NCBI GenBank assembly: GCA_965225625.1
Contig: CBDDBH010000026.1
Coordinates: 1-64,000 of the forward strand
DNA length: 64,000 bases
Source of the DNA: CBDDBH01 sp965225625
GTDB lineage: Bacteria > Pseudomonadota > Gammaproteobacteria > JADZEE01
Direction: 5' to 3'
This document shows, in pieces, positions 62,701 through 64,000 of the stretch. Numbering within the stretch: the first letter of the stretch is position 1; each line of letters starts with the position of its first letter. The translations under genes and the position numbers were made by a program. The notes under the pieces are model-generated. The model saw nothing but the letters and a program-made list of their open reading frames with translations, was not told the DNA's origin and did not search any database.

Positions 62701-64000
62701 GGAAGGCGAAGTTCGCCATTGCCTGGCTGGCGTCCCACAGCGCGTTCCCGGGAAACGGCCCGCCGCCAGCCACGACGATCGCCTTGGAGTTGGCTTCGCC
62801 GGCCGCGATTGGACGAAAGACCTGAAGACGATCATTACCGGCGTCGCTAACGTATAATTTACCGCCAGGACCGAATTCCAGATCTTCCACTCCGAGGTAT
62901 TTACCCGCATCCGAGCCGGCCCCGCCGATGGTCTCGACCAACATGCCGGCCGAGGAGAATTTCTGGATCCGTTCGGTGCAGTCGAACGTCGGGCTGATAA
63001 GGGGGCTCGCGTTGTATACATAAACGAACCCATCGGAATCCACCGCCACCTCCTCGGGAGCAGGAAGACAGGCGCTTGCTATGTCGCCCGTGGCAATCCA
63101 GCTGAGTAAGAACTGGCCGTCGGACGTAAACTTCTGGATCCGTTCGTTTCCGCTATCGGCAACGTAAACGAATCCACTGGCGTCGACGGTGACGTCGCGG
63201 GGATTCATGAACTGACCATTCTGCGATCCCTGTCCACCCCACTGCCTCACGAAAACACCGTCGGAAGCGAAAGCCTGGATGCGGTGATTGTTACCATCAG
63301 CAACATAGACGGTGCCATCCTGAGCGACGGTCAGGCTCTTTGATTGCGTTGAACTGACCGTTGCCGCTGCCCGCGCTTCCCCAGGAGGTAACGAATTGCC
63401 CGTCGGCGGTGTATTTCCGTATGAGATTATCGGCAGTGTCAGCCGCGTAAACGAAACCGGCCGGGCCGACGGCCATGCTGGTCGTACCTTGGCTCGCCCA
63501 GGCGGCGACAAACTGTCCGCTCGCCGTAAATCTCTGGATCCGTTGGTTGCCGGCGTCGGCAACGTACACTGCACCGCTGGGTGCCACCCCGACGCCCGCG
63601 GGATCCGCAAATCGGCCATTGTCGATGCCTCGCGCCGTCCACTTGGTCACGAACTCACCGTCGACAGTTAGCTTTTGAACGCGCTGGTTCTTCGTATCCG
63701 TAACGTAAACCAACCCTTCGTCGTCGGTGGTAATTCCTGTCGGCGTATCGAAATCGCCATCCGCCCGACTGCCGAGCGACTCAGTGCCGCCCCACTTAGC
63801 AATCAGCTGGCCGCTAGAGTTGAATTTCTGGACAGAATGGCCAAACGAGCCGTCCACGACATAAACGAATCCATCGCCGTCGACCGCGATTCCGGCGGGG
63901 TTGTGAAATCGGCCGCTGCCGCCCCACTCGAGCACGAATTGACCCGCCGCGGTGAATTTCTGCACACGGTTCAGGTCGGTATTGTTCTGATCGTCAGTGA
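59763..64000 (-). pseudogene. giant secreted NHL-repeat/tandem C13-protease/PPC/TSP3 protein, partial, two frameshifts
   Basis: One gene of at least 1400 codons whose 5' end lies beyond 64000. Order on the minus strand: NHL beta-propeller repeats (VYVADAGNQRIQRFTASGQF type), a legumain/caspase-like domain with YLTDHGGDGRF and IYDACESGSFVG (Cys codon 62390-62392), an Ig-like region, a second copy of that domain in which the aligned sites read VLIGTIK and VVDAAGAGSYVD, another Ig-like region, a PPC domain (EPDNQASDA...VYYIRVSQF), a regulatory carboxypeptidase-like domain and calcium-binding TSP3 repeats (DVDGDGLNNAGE). Frame breaks occur near 63340 and at the six-C run 61710-61715, where one base restores the frame. 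Likely a cell-surface or secreted protease; confidence is in the domains. Confidence 0.88.

Overview
The window is a gene-dense, moderately GC-rich (by eye mid-50s %) bacterial chromosome segment with about 65 protein genes on both strands, many in tightly coupled operons with 4-bp stop/start overlaps. The family mix (NudC, YhbY, periplasmic MsrA, PagL-like lipid A deacylase, MacA/MacB-type exporters, OmpR-type two-component pair beside a Deg-family protease, TMEM43 and DUF4404 proteins) points to a Gram-negative proteobacterium, most likely an environmental gammaproteobacterium with broad catabolic ability. No rRNA, tRNA, phage, insertion sequence or CRISPR array was recognised. No gene-free stretch exceeds about 300 bp.

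Layout. 1-10.9 kb: the start of an MFS transporter gene behind a LinB/DhaA-like haloalkane dehalogenase; a Tat-exported amidase broken by a frameshift and carrying a 37-bp poly-C run; DUF1015, SnoaL-like, PagL-like and NudC genes; a frameshifted FmdB-like gene; a TauE-type exporter; two tandem glutathionyl-hydroquinone reductases. 11-18 kb: a membrane J-protein, a GGDEF protein with a degenerate motif, a very large Sel1-repeat protein, an ArsR/SRPBCC pair with a readable promoter and operator, an exported methyltransferase, YhbY and a lipoprotein. 18.3-23.1 kb: a nicotinamidase-like enzyme and a four-gene MacAB-type exporter operon. 23.4-31.8 kb: a sulfatase-fold phosphoethanolamine transferase-like protein, PdxH, a six-gene operon joining a cobalt-type nitrile hydratase to a 3-oxoacid CoA-transferase, CoxG, and 3-hydroxyanthranilate dioxygenase with a RidA protein. 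32-35.3 kb: a p-cresol methylhydroxylase-like flavocytochrome pair, and divergently a molybdopterin oxidoreductase gene lacking its whole catalytic middle next to its iron-sulfur partner. 35.3-43.9 kb: mostly minus-strand housekeeping and unknown genes (SDR, DUF2147, sulfurtransferase, DUF3806, AhpD-like, Fpg/Nei, MsrA, CDF transporter, hydrolase). 44-50 kb: PhoX, a histidine kinase/response regulator pair and a divergent Deg protease whose catalytic His reads Arg, then a truncated TMEM43 gene and DUF4404. 50.4-59.7 kb: a plus-strand run of metallo-hydrolase, D-Ala-D-Ala carboxypeptidase, multicopper oxidase, DUF1499, Sel1, a two-subunit molybdenum hydroxylase, a metallo-beta-lactamase/SnoaL fusion and a VOC protein. 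59.8-64 kb: a giant secreted protein (partial) with NHL repeats, two tandem legumain/caspase-like domains (the second lacking both catalytic residues), a PPC domain and calcium-binding repeats.

The most notable points are the tandem live/dead C13-type protease domains, the Deg protease with Arg in place of catalytic His, the core-less molybdopterin protein, the nitrile hydratase/CoA-transferase operon and the 37-bp poly-C tract. At least four genes need a 1-2 base indel to restore their frames, two clearly and a third possibly at C/G runs, so assembly or sequencing error must be excluded before biological meaning is given to these lesions.
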